13,646 nt of DNA from assembly GCA_016297675.1 (NCBI GenBank), contig JAEDGE010000046.1, positions 1-13,646 of the forward strand, written 5' to 3'. Below, one piece after another: positions 1-6,783 of this stretch. The stretch's first letter is position 1; each line of letters opens with the position of its first letter. The notes beneath the pieces were generated by a model. That model worked only from the letters and a program-made list of their open reading frames with translations, did not search any database and had not been told where the DNA came from. The position numbers were made by a program, and so were the translations under genes. This DNA is from Oscillospiraceae bacterium (GTDB lineage Bacteria; Bacillota; Clostridia; Oscillospirales; Ruminococcaceae).

Positions 1-10
1 CCGCTTTTAG

Positions 11-58
11 CGGCACTGCAAACAACACTGTTGTTTGCAATAGAGGACAGTATATATA
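11..58. repeat. Palindromic dispersed repeat, copy A
   Basis: Arms TGCAAACAACA (17-27) and TGTTGTTTGCA (29-39) form a perfect 11-bp inverted repeat around one base. It is followed by AATAGAGGACAGTATATA. Nearly the same string, with longer arms, recurs at 3029-3077 (copy B), including the CGGC on its left and the tract after the palindrome. Each copy starts just after a GCTTTTA tract, as if placed behind a terminator T-run. There is no U-run after the hairpin, so it is not itself a clear intrinsic terminator. It may be a REP- or MITE-like element; the family is not recognised. Confidence 0.7.
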
Positions 59-60
59 GT
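31..60 (+). promoter_or_regulatory. Candidate promoter of ftsH
   Basis: TTGTTT (31-36) and TATAGT (55-60) are separated by 18 nt and would start transcription near 67, about 30 nt before the ftsH start. The -35 box lies inside the right arm of palindromic repeat copy A, so the repeat may itself bring the promoter. This is a pattern match only; the very AT-rich TATATATAG tract allows other registers. Confidence 0.4.
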
Positions 61-95
61 AAAAATCCAAAAGGAAAAAGAATGGGGGTCAATCA

Positions 96-1952
96 ATGGA
101 AGAACGAAAGCCAGATAAAAAGCCTATGATATGGTACTGGGTGATTGCCATTGCCATTTTCATGATTTTGAATCTATTTGTATTTCCGAGAATCATGCAG
201 CACAGTGTGGAGGAAGTGGGTTATGATACTTTCATCCAAATGATGGAAGATAAGGAGATTGGTTCTGTCGAGGTTGAAAGTACACAGATTACCTTTACCA
301 ACAAGGATGAAACCAAATACTACAAAACCGGTTTACTGGATGATCCAGATCTGGTCAACCGCTTGTATGAATCTGGTGCAAAATTTGGAAGCGAAATTGC
401 CAGTACGGTTTCTCCGATTACGTATTTTCTGGTGAGTTATCTGATTCCAATTGTATTGCTTATTTTGATTTTCCGGCTCTTTACGAAAAAGATGGGAGAT
501 CGTTCCGGCGGCAATTCCATGATGTTTGGCATGGGCAAGAGCAATGCAAAAATCTATGTCAAGTCTACCACTGGCATTAAATTTGCAGATGTTGCCGGTG
601 AAGAAGAGGCAAAGGACCTGCTGACAGAAATTGTGGACTTTCTGCACAAACCGGAACGCTATCAAGAAATCGGTGCATCTATGCCAAAAGGTGCGTTATT
701 AGTGGGACCGCCTGGTACTGGTAAAACATTGCTGGCAAAAGCCGTTGCCGGCGAGGCAAATGTGCCATTTTTCTCTATTTCTGGTTCGGAATTTGTGGAG
801 ATGTTTGTCGGTATGGGTGCCGCAAAAGTACGGGATTTGTTCAAGCAGGCAGGCGAAAAGGCTCCCTGTATCGTCTTCATTGATGAAATTGATGCCATCG
901 GCAAAAAGCGGGAAAGCGGTCAGTTCGGTGGCGGTAATGATGAACGAGAACAAACCCTGAACCAGCTTCTGACGGAAATGGATGGCTTTGATGGTTCCAA
1001 GGGCGTTGTCATTCTGGCAGCCACCAACCGTCCGGAATCCCTTGACCCAGCATTGCTGCGTCCGGGACGGTTTGACCGCAGAATTCCAGTTGAACTGCCA
1101 GATTTACAGGGTAGAGTGGAAATTCTGAAAGTACATGCGAAAAAAATTAAGATTGCCCCGAATGTTGATTTTCAAGCCATTGCAAGAACCGCTGCTGGTG
1201 CCTCCGGTGCAGAACTTGCCAATATTGTGAATGAAGCTGCTCTGCGTGCGGTTCGGATGGGCAGAAAATCTGCCACACAGGAAGACATGATGGAGAGCGT
1301 GGAAGTGGTCATTGCCGGCTATCAGAAAAAGAGCCGTGTCCTCTCCAACAAGGAAAAGCTGATCGTTGCTTACCACGAAGTGGGACATGCCCTTGTGGCA
1401 GCGTTACAGTCCCAGTCTGCTCCAGTACAGAAAATCACGATTATCCCCAGAACGTCCGGTGCTTTGGGCTATACCATGCAGGTGGAAGAGGGAGAACGTT
1501 TCCTGATGTCTCGTACAGAACTGGAACATAAGATTGCCACCCTGACCGGTGGACGGGTTGCAGAAGACCTGGTCTTCCATGAAATCACCACAGGTGCTTC
1601 CAATGATATTGAACAGGCAACCAAACTCGCACGGGCAATGATCAGCCAGTATGGTATGTGTGATGACTTTGGTATGGTCGCATTGGAAACAAACGGTTCA
1701 CAGTATCTCGGCGGTAACACCAGTTTTCTCTGTTCACCAGAGACGCAGCGGCAAATTGATCAGACCGCTGTGCAAATCATTCATACACAGTATGAACGAG
1801 CAAAAGCAATGCTACAGGAAAACATGGCAAAGCTGCATGAAATTGCAAAGTTCCTATATGAACATGAGACCATCACAGGTGAAGAGTTTATGCATATTCT
1901 GACGCAGCCGATTTCTCAGCTGCCGCAACAAGAAACGGAGGAAACCCTATGA
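96..1952 (+). CDS. ftsH: ATP-dependent zinc metalloprotease FtsH
   Basis: Membrane-anchored AAA+ protease that forms hexamers and unfolds and degrades membrane and short-lived cytosolic proteins. The 618 residues are normal for the family. Seen in order: a first membrane segment (about 11-30), a short extracytoplasmic domain, a second membrane segment (about 108-128), Walker A GPPGTGKT (204-211), Walker B IVFIDE (259-264), the pore-loop motif FVG (237-239), the second region of homology with arginine fingers (about 308-328), and the zinc site HEVGH (427-431). A likely third ligand is Asp504 in the TGASNDIEQAT stretch. HEVGH replaces the commoner HEAGH, which keeps all ligands. The chosen ATG has GGGGG 7 nt upstream. 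It overlaps the next gene by 4 nt (ATGA), so the two are probably translationally coupled. Whether this is the housekeeping or an accessory FtsH cannot be told from the window. The family call is secure. Confidence 0.95.
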   Translation: MEERKPDKKPMIWYWVIAIAIFMILNLFVFPRIMQHSVEEVGYDTFIQMMEDKEIGSVEVESTQITFTNKDETKYYKTGLLDDPDLVNRLYESGAKFGSEIASTVSPITYFLVSYLIPIVLLILIFRLFTKKMGDRSGGNSMMFGMGKSNAKIYVKSTTGIKFADVAGEEEAKDLLTEIVDFLHKPERYQEIGASMPKGALLVGPPGTGKTLLAKAVAGEANVPFFSISGSEFVEMFVGMGAAKVRDLFKQAGEKAPCIVFIDEIDAIGKKRESGQFGGGNDEREQTLNQLLTEMDGFDGSKGVVILAATNRPESLDPALLRPGRFDRRIPVELPDLQGRVEILKVHAKKIKIAPNVDFQAIARTAAGASGAELANIVNEAALRAVRMGRKSATQEDMMESVEVVIAGYQKKSRVLSNKEKLIVAYHEVGHALVAALQSQSAPVQKITIIPRTSGALGYTMQVEEGERFLMSRTELEHKIATLTGGRVAEDLVFHEITTGASNDIEQATKLARAMISQYGMCDDFGMVALETNGSQYLGGNTSFLCSPETQRQIDQTAVQIIHTQYERAKAMLQENMAKLHEIAKFLYEHETITGEEFMHILTQPISQLPQQETEETL

Positions 1953-2254
1953 TAAACATCTCGGAACAGATGGCAGTTATCACAAAACGTGCCCTATTTA
2001 CACAGAAAATGGAAATTGCTTCTCGTACCAACAACATTGTCGCAGACCATGACAGTGGCTGGAGAATTCAGGCTGGCGATGAAGATGAAAAATGTTTTGA
2101 CCGGCTGGAATCTTTGGAATTGATTTCCTTAGCAGAACTCTGCAAATTAGAACCGGCTTTCTCTCATATTATGGAACAGCCAGAAGAGCAGACCTATTGT
2201 ATGGTAAACGGTCGGTTTGAACCAGATACGCTGCCGACATATGTTTTTGAATAA
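1949..2254 (+). CDS. DUF2185 / Imm33-like small protein
   Basis: A 101-residue soluble protein without signal peptide or membrane segment. The N-terminal ITKRALF, the central DSGWRIQAGDEDE block (35-47) and the proline-rich C-terminal part match my memory of DUF2185 proteins, which are grouped with the Imm33 immunity-type domain. Function is unknown in most members. The ATG overlaps the ftsH stop codon (ATGA) and has GGAGG 7 nt upstream, so it is co-expressed with the protease. That suggests, as inference only, an adaptor, inhibitor or substrate relation to FtsH, or an orphan immunity gene. No toxin gene is visible nearby. The reading frame continues open for 38 codons beyond the TAA stop (see the next entry). 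Confidence 0.7.
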   Translation: MINISEQMAVITKRALFTQKMEIASRTNNIVADHDSGWRIQAGDEDEKCFDRLESLELISLAELCKLEPAFSHIMEQPEEQTYCMVNGRFEPDTLPTYVFE

Positions 2255-2368
2255 GCGAGAGCATATCGCAGAAATCAATTCTCGTATTTCTCAGAGAAAT
2301 CTTTTCTGAACCGTTCGCCAGAAATTACAGAAGTCTGGTATCATGGCAAACAGGTTTATCAAAAGTAA
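2255..2368 (+). pseudogene. Possible in-frame coding remnant after the DUF2185 gene
   Basis: Directly after the TAA of the DUF2185 gene, and in the same frame, 37 further sense codons run to a second TAA (2366-2368). Their composition looks like protein, with SPEITEVWYHGKQVYQK at the end. There is no ATG and no ribosome binding site. It may be the lost C-terminal end of a longer DUF2185 protein cut by a nonsense mutation, or the tail of an eroded neighbour. Such an open stretch could also be chance. Confidence 0.25.
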
Positions 2369-2389
2369 AAAAAATCAAAATCAATCACA

Positions 2390-2425
2390 AAAGGCAGCAG
2401 AAGAAATTACTCTCCTGCTGCCTTT
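2390..2425. terminator. Bidirectional intrinsic terminator between the DUF2185 gene and copZ
   Basis: Perfect 11-bp arms AAAGGCAGCAG (2390-2400) and CTGCTGCCTTT (2415-2425) with a 14-nt loop. On the minus strand the hairpin is followed by a T-rich tract (2366-2389), fitting the end of the copZ transcript just 6 nt past its stop. On the plus strand it is followed by TTTGTCTGTT and would end the ftsH transcript. Confidence 0.8.
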
Positions 2426-2431
2426 GTCTGT

Positions 2432-2653
2432 TCATTCAATGGCAGTAACGGTAAAGCCTGCCTCTGTGACTGCCTTTCTTAAAGCCTCATCTGAAACTGG
2501 TTTGGAAAGTGTCACTGTAGCCGTCTGCTTTTTCAGGTTCACTTTTGCTGTGACACCATCCAATGCCTCCAGTGCTCTTGTGACAGAATCGACACAATGC
2601 ACACACATCATGCCATCAATCGTGAGTTGCTTTTTGACCTTTTTTTCAAACAT
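2432..2653 (-). CDS. copZ: Heavy-metal-associated domain protein, CopZ-like copper chaperone
   Basis: A 73-residue single HMA domain (ferredoxin-like fold) that binds Cu(I) and hands it to a P-type ATPase or a copper-sensing repressor. The metal loop GMMCVHC (about 14-20) carries the CxxC pair. The rest fits the beta-alpha-beta pattern ending GFTVTAIE, and the length is normal for CopZ. The start has a GGGGG tract 7 nt upstream. It stands alone: no CopA ATPase or CsoR/CopY gene is in the window, so the metal is assigned by family only and other soft metals are possible. A promoter and a palindromic operator-like site lie directly upstream. Confidence 0.88.
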   Translation of the reverse strand: MFEKKVKKQLTIDGMMCVHCVDSVTRALEALDGVTAKVNLKKQTATVTLSKPVSDEALRKAVTEAGFTVTAIE

Positions 2654-2675
2654 AAATTTTCCCCCTGTGTCTTTT

Positions 2676-2716
2676 CTGGTACGTACCAGTATAACATACT
2701 ATATGCAAAAAGGCAA
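2676..2716 (-). promoter_or_regulatory. copZ promoter with palindromic operator-like site
   Basis: Read on the minus strand, TTGCCT (2716-2711) and TATACT (2693-2688) are spaced by exactly 17 nt. The perfect 14-bp palindrome CTGGTACGTACCAG (2676-2689) begins inside the -10 box and covers the expected start site, a classic place for a repressor operator. It does not match the CopY box (TACAnnTGTA) or a G-tract CsoR site as I know them, so the cognate regulator is unknown. Confidence 0.6.
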
Positions 2717-2985
2717 GCAAATTTATAACAACATTATGGAAAATAATTATGATAATGGTTGTAATAAATTACATATTTTCTGTTTCTAAAAATAAGTATT
2801 CTATTCTCTATTTTTACAAATTTGAAAAGATGGCCATCCCCCGATTGTTCTTCCATTCATCAAACGCATATTATATTAACATGCGTTCGATAAAAATGCA
2901 TTGTCCAATTTCTTAGAGAAAGCGTTTCGGAATCATCATGGAACTCACGTTACATGATCATTTTCTTCCCATCTTCAAAAAATGG
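2717..2985. other. Intergenic region without a recognised gene
   Basis: AT-rich DNA between the copZ promoter and the operon terminator. The one structure I see is an imperfect 11-bp inverted repeat, ATCAAACGCAT (2859-2869) and ATGCGTTCGAT (2881-2891), with one mismatch and an 11-nt AT-only spacer. A minus-strand frame of 40 codons (2856-2734) exists but has no ribosome binding site. Nothing else is supported. Confidence 0.5.
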
Positions 2986-3023
2986 AAAAGCAGCCACTAC
3001 ATTTTTACATAATGGCTGCTTTT
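2986..3023. terminator. Intrinsic terminator of the biosynthetic operon (bidirectional shape)
   Basis: Perfect 11-bp arms AAAAGCAGCCA (2986-2996) and TGGCTGCTTTT (3013-3023) around a 16-nt loop. On the minus strand the T-run continues as CCATTTTTT, fitting the end of the long operon whose last stop codon is at 3094. Palindromic repeat copy B lies between that stop and this terminator. Confidence 0.75.
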
Positions 3024-3028
3024 ATAAT

Positions 3029-3077
3029 CGGCTCTATTGCAAACAACATCATTGTTTGCAATAGAGGGCAGTATATA
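3029..3077. repeat. Palindromic dispersed repeat, copy B
   Basis: Perfect 15-bp arms CTCTATTGCAAACAA (3032-3046) and TTGTTTGCAATAGAG (3052-3066) with a 5-nt loop, then GGCAGTATATA. It shares its left edge (CGGC), palindrome core and right flank with copy A at 11-58. As in copy A, it directly follows a terminator T-run. Transcribed from the minus strand it would form a stable hairpin in the 3' untranslated region of the biosynthetic operon. TTGTTT (3052-3057) and TATAAG (3074-3079), spaced by 16 nt, make a possible plus-strand promoter pointing against the operon. Confidence 0.75.
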
Positions 3078-3093
3078 AGAACGGTTCGTAAAC

Positions 3094-3786
3094 TCAAAGT
3101 AGTGTTTTCGCAATGTGTCTGCAAACAGCTTCTTTCTGCTCTGTATAATAAAAATGTCCACCGGGGAAAGAAGTGATTTCACAACTGCAATTCGTAAAGC
3201 GTCGCCATCCTTCTACGCCACTTTTCTTTAGAAATACATCCTCTGTGCCGTATAATACGCTGATATCACAGGGGTACTGATATTGTGCCGGAGAAATATG
3301 ATATGCTTCTGCCATCCGCACATCTGCACCAATTACCTTGGCAAACATCTGGCACATTTCCTTATTTTGCAAAAGAGAAGCTGGTATCAAATCATTGCGA
3401 GCAAAAAATTCTACCACTTCCTCATCCGTAGGATGCTCTGTCTGTAAAAGATGAATTGGCTCATCTGCTGCACAGCGTCCAGAAAGAAAGACATGCTTTG
3501 GAGAAGGCGCACCCTGCTCCGAAAGCTGCCGTGCCAACTCCGTAACCAGCAAGGTTCCCATACTGTGCCCAAATAGTGCATAATCCGTTTCCCAAAGATC
3601 TGCATCACAGTGCTTTAAAATATCTGCAACACAAAGAGAAAGATCTTCAAAACATGCCTCTTTCATCCGACTCCCTCTTCCTGCGAGTTCCAGCGGAATC
3701 AGCTCAATCTCTGTCGGCAGATATTTCTTTAGTGTACAATATCCTCTTGCAGAACCACCTGCATGCGGTAAAATCATTAATTTCAT
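3094..3786 (-). CDS. Type II thioesterase (alpha/beta hydrolase)
   Basis: A 230-residue cytosolic hydrolase of the external thioesterase family found with polyketide and nonribosomal peptide synthetases. It removes stalled or wrong acyl groups from carrier proteins and sometimes releases the product. Seen: the N-terminal LPHAGGSARGY motif, the PLELAGRGSR segment (31-40), the nucleophile elbow GHSMG with Ser75, acid Asp183 in YGTEDVF, and His211 in FPGGHFYY. The triad is complete and the length typical. It is the last gene of the operon and starts 3 nt after the stop of acyl carrier protein 2, with GGAAG 8 nt before the ATG. Its presence is good evidence that the operon makes a carrier-protein-bound product. 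The substrate is unknown. Confidence 0.92.
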   Translation of the reverse strand: MKLMILPHAGGSARGYCTLKKYLPTEIELIPLELAGRGSRMKEACFEDLSLCVADILKHCDADLWETDYALFGHSMGTLLVTELARQLSEQGAPSPKHVFLSGRCAADEPIHLLQTEHPTDEEVVEFFARNDLIPASLLQNKEMCQMFAKVIGADVRMAEAYHISPAQYQYPCDISVLYGTEDVFLKKSGVEGWRRFTNCSCEITSFPGGHFYYTEQKEAVCRHIAKTLL

Positions 3787-3789
3787 GAC

Positions 3790-4041
3790 TTAATCTTCCT
3801 GCGGAACCCCCTGCTCTTTCAGCAGCGTATACAAATCCCCAATTTTGCTCAGTGCTGCCACAGAGGAAATCGGTACATTTCTTTTGAATGTGTCGGTAAT
3901 ATGGGCACCCAGTCCAAACAGTCCGAGAGAATCCAGACACAGATCCTCAAATACATCCGTTTCCTGCTGAATTTCAGATACTTCGATGCCTACATAATCA
4001 GAAATACTCTGACGAAATGTTTCCCATGTTAATTCTGTCAT
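3790..4041 (-). CDS. Acyl carrier protein 2
   Basis: An 83-residue discrete acyl carrier protein that carries acyl thioesters on a phosphopantetheine arm. The modification motif LDSLGLF places the serine at residue 38, followed by the helix typical of the four-helix bundle (LGAHITDTF). The frame is open further upstream inside the ligase gene, but the ATG at 4041 has AAAGGA about 10 nt before it and gives a normal ACP N-terminus, so I use it. It begins 1 nt after the ligase stop and is followed after 3 nt by the type II thioesterase. Ligase, ACP and thioesterase as consecutive genes suggest that this ACP receives the acid activated by the ligase (inference). Confidence 0.88.
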   Translation of the reverse strand: MTELTWETFRQSISDYVGIEVSEIQQETDVFEDLCLDSLGLFGLGAHITDTFKRNVPISSVAALSKIGDLYTLLKEQGVPQED

Positions 4042-4042
4042 T

Positions 4043-5617
4043 TCAATTCTTTCCTTTCGCTTTTTCCCGTAGATACTTAAACTGGATCTTTCCAATATCT
4101 TTTGGAATCTCATCCACTGTCAAAACCTTATCCGGAATCTTATATGCCGATAACTTTCCATCAAAATACCGTGCAATCTCACCCCGTGTGATGTTCTGTT
4201 GGTCGGCAGTCTGTACATAGGCTACAATCTGTTGTCCAATGACAGGATGGTCTTCTGCGGTAACGGCTGCGGCTGCAATATTCGGATGCGTCAGCAGGCA
4301 CGCTTCTACTTCCTCTGCATGAACCAGATTGCCGCCACGCTTGATAATTCGTTTGCTTCTTCCTGCGAACCGTACTCGACCATCTTCCAGCTTCTGTACC
4401 AAATCCCCCGTGCAGAACCATCTCTTTCCGTCTGCATCTTTCAGAATTTTATCTGCGGAAAGAGTAGGATTCCCAAAATAATCCGTAATCACAGCATCTG
4501 TAAAAATACAAAGTTCCCCAACTTCGCCGGTTTCCACCTCTGCTTGGTTTGCTCCCAATACTCTGACATCTGTAAACGGCAGCTTCCGGAAATCGCTCGG
4601 ATCGACTGCACTGTCACAGTCAGAATCCCATACTACCATGGTAGCGGTTTCGGAGGAACCGATAATATTGATGACACGAATGTGCAGTTTTTTCACAAAA
4701 ATCTCTGCCAGTTCTCTCGGGAGTACTTCACCAGCAAAATAGCAAACTCTGACACTGGATAAATCATACTGTTCAAAATTCGGTACAGACAGCAGCACTT
4801 TTGCAAGGGTAGAGGTCAGCTGTATTACATTGACATGGTATTTCTGTACTGTCTCCAAAAAAGTAACAGGATGGAACTGCGGCTGGTATAAAACAGTACC
4901 ACCCTTTACAGTATTCTGCAATCCCATGCCGAACCCGCCCTGATGATACAGCGTCATACCAATCATCATGACATCCTCTGCACCAAAATTCAGATAGTCA
5001 CTCATATCCTTTTCTGCTTTGTAAAATCCATAATACGGAACAGACAGAATCTTTGGTGTTCCGGTGCTGCCCGATGTGCAGGCAAGGGACATCGTATGCT
5101 GTTCATCCGGCACATAAATTTCACAGTCTGTCTGACAGCAATCAGACAAAAAGGCATCTGCTGTCATAAAAATATCCGATGCGGATTCCAGAGATTCTGT
5201 AAAACAAATAACTTTTTCCAGAGTCAGCTTGTCTGGAATCAATTTTTGCAAAGCATCCAAAATCAGATTGTTTCGGTATTTTTCTGCTGCAAAACAGATT
5301 TTCACAGTCGTTGCTGGAATCAAACGGGACAGCTCCAACTCACCACTCTGTGGGTCAATTGGTACAGGCTGTGCACCAATTCGGATCGCTGCCCAGAAAA
5401 CCAAATACCATTCAATACTGTTGGGCATGATCAGTCCAACCTTATCATCTACGCCAATGCCAAGCGTTTTCAATCCGGAACCGATCACGGCTGTTTTTTC
5501 CATGAATTCACCGTAAGTCAAAACATTTTCGTCAATCCGCAGCAAAGCCTTATCTGGATGGATGGCGGCAGCTGTTTGATAAGCGTCAAAAAAAGTATGT
5601 CTCATGTTATTTCCCAT
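4043..5617 (-). CDS. Acyl-AMP ligase / acyl-CoA synthetase (ANL superfamily)
   Basis: Activates a carboxylic acid with ATP as acyl-AMP and transfers it to CoA or a carrier-protein thiol. The 524 residues cover both the large N-terminal and small C-terminal domains. Seen: phosphate loop TSGSTGTPK (181-189), LYHQGG (223-228), adenine-side motif GSSETAT (320-326), YFGNP (380-384), the WFCTGD motif with Asp405, hinge GRSKRIIKRGGN (419-430), and the catalytic Lys510 in IGKIQFKYL. All key residues are present, so it should be active. The ATG used overlaps the hydrolase gene by 11 nt with AAAGG just upstream. The in-frame ATG at 5605, 1 nt past the hydrolase stop, is a fair alternative. Next to an ACP gene it most likely loads the starter unit; the acid itself cannot be read from sequence. 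Confidence 0.9.
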   Translation of the reverse strand: MGNNMRHTFFDAYQTAAAIHPDKALLRIDENVLTYGEFMEKTAVIGSGLKTLGIGVDDKVGLIMPNSIEWYLVFWAAIRIGAQPVPIDPQSGELELSRLIPATTVKICFAAEKYRNNLILDALQKLIPDKLTLEKVICFTESLESASDIFMTADAFLSDCCQTDCEIYVPDEQHTMSLACTSGSTGTPKILSVPYYGFYKAEKDMSDYLNFGAEDVMMIGMTLYHQGGFGMGLQNTVKGGTVLYQPQFHPVTFLETVQKYHVNVIQLTSTLAKVLLSVPNFEQYDLSSVRVCYFAGEVLPRELAEIFVKKLHIRVINIIGSSETATMVVWDSDCDSAVDPSDFRKLPFTDVRVLGANQAEVETGEVGELCIFTDAVITDYFGNPTLSADKILKDADGKRWFCTGDLVQKLEDGRVRFAGRSKRIIKRGGNLVHAEEVEACLLTHPNIAAAAVTAEDHPVIGQQIVAYVQTADQQNITRGEIARYFDGKLSAYKIPDKVLTVDEIPKDIGKIQFKYLREKAKGKN

Positions 5618-6731
5618 TCAGCCTTTCTGCTAAGAAGTCGGATGCATAATGCTTCACCCAATGGAACTGTTCTCCAACCGGCATGGCATGCATAATCGTT
5701 TCCTCTGAAACATAGGCAGGTTTCTCGTCCACCTCAATCTGTTCCTTCTGCCCCTTTGCACGGTCGTATAACCGCATGGTGGATTCTGTTGTCATCCAGT
5801 TATCGTCTGGACTGTGTACCAACAGAAAATCACAATCAATCGTGCCTTCTTCAATTGACTTCATCCGATCCAGATAGCCATCAAATTCCCCACTCTGGAA
5901 GACTGCCCATTTTCCTCGTTTCATCCAAATCGGAATATGATCCATATCTGCGAAATTCAAAAACAATGGGAATAGACTGACACAGCATTTTGTTTTTGCT
6001 CTCTTTGCAGAGGCACGGAACGCATAACCACCGCCCATGCACAGTCCATAGTTCGCCATTCTGTCGGAATCAATGTCCGCTCTGGATTCCAGATAAGCAG
6101 CAATCGCATCAAAGGCAGCATCCAACTGATCGCCGACACATTGCAAGCCGTAGTCAAATAACGCCGAACCCGTTCCCGGCATATCCACATTCAAAACGGC
6201 AATCCCCCGTTCAATCAGCGTAGAAGACAACAAATCCAGTTCTTCCTTACAGCTGCCAAGTCCGGAATAGGTTGTTACGCAGGGATAAGGTCCAGCTTTC
6301 CCGTCATCCGGAAAATGCAGATAGGCAGGAATTTTTCCGCCTACTGTTGGAATCTCCACATATTCCACATAGGTGTCCCGCAGAGATACCGTCTTTCGAT
6401 AAGCTGCCTCCAGCTTCTTGTAAATCTCCCGTTTCTGTTCAATGTCATCAGAATTGATCATGTAACAAGCATAATAGCACTGTGCAATCATCTTATAGTA
6501 TTCTCTGGCAGAAATCAGATTGCCTCGTTCTTCTGACTTCTGGGCATAGGAAAGATAATGGTTTGCTTTCCGCTCCCATTCTCCCAACCATACTACTTTA
6601 ATCTGCTTGCCGCTCATGACCTGAATCTGGTCTACCTTCTGAAGAACATATTCCAAATCAAATGGATTTGCTCCATACAGCAGCGTTCTTGTTACAACAG
6701 GATTTAATAAATCCCGAATTCGCCATTTCAT
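5607..6731 (-). CDS. FrsA/Ayg1-like alpha/beta hydrolase with cysteine nucleophile
   Basis: A 374-residue two-part protein: a helical N-terminal cap (about 1-120) and an alpha/beta-hydrolase core. This architecture is that of the FrsA-type esterase group. The group includes the fungal polyketide chain-shortening enzyme Ayg1 and 2,6-dihydroxypseudooxynicotine hydrolase, which cleave C-C bonds. The oxyanion region TYSGLGSCKEE (154-164) and the elbow GLCMGGGYA (229-237) are clear. The nucleophile position is Cys231 rather than the usual Ser, as in dienelactone hydrolase. The likely acid is Asp309 or Asp310, and the likely base His348. It follows the tautomerase by 52 nt and has its own AAAGGA site about 10 nt upstream. 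Role in the pathway (C-C cleavage, cyclisation or release) is inference; the family call is fairly sure. Confidence 0.8.
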   Translation of the reverse strand: MKWRIRDLLNPVVTRTLLYGANPFDLEYVLQKVDQIQVMSGKQIKVVWLGEWERKANHYLSYAQKSEERGNLISAREYYKMIAQCYYACYMINSDDIEQKREIYKKLEAAYRKTVSLRDTYVEYVEIPTVGGKIPAYLHFPDDGKAGPYPCVTTYSGLGSCKEELDLLSSTLIERGIAVLNVDMPGTGSALFDYGLQCVGDQLDAAFDAIAAYLESRADIDSDRMANYGLCMGGGYAFRASAKRAKTKCCVSLFPLFLNFADMDHIPIWMKRGKWAVFQSGEFDGYLDRMKSIEEGTIDCDFLLVHSPDDNWMTTESTMRLYDRAKGQKEQIEVDEKPAYVSEETIMHAMPVGEQFHWVKHYASDFLAERLNGK

Positions 6732-6783
6732 AACTTGTTTGTCCTTTCTGTATCACTTTACTGTCCCTCAAAAATGAGTCCTT

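Noticed and set aside
82..129. 15-codon upstream ORF overlapping the ftsH start, with AAGGA before its ATG
   Set aside because: It is tiny, has no recognisable sequence, and the ftsH start has its own G-rich site. It could modulate translation, but nothing in the sequence shows this.
2343..2789. Plus-strand frame of 148 codons across the copZ region
   Set aside because: It is antisense to copZ, runs through a terminator hairpin and the copZ promoter, and its protein has no family resemblance. The minus-strand HMA domain explains the region.
2734..2856. 40-codon minus-strand frame in the intergenic region
   Set aside because: No ribosome binding site, AT-driven composition and no family match.
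4042..4113. 24-codon extension of acyl carrier protein 2
   Set aside because: It overlaps the ligase C-terminus with a basic peptide unlike ACPs; the ATG at 4041 has a proper ribosome binding site.
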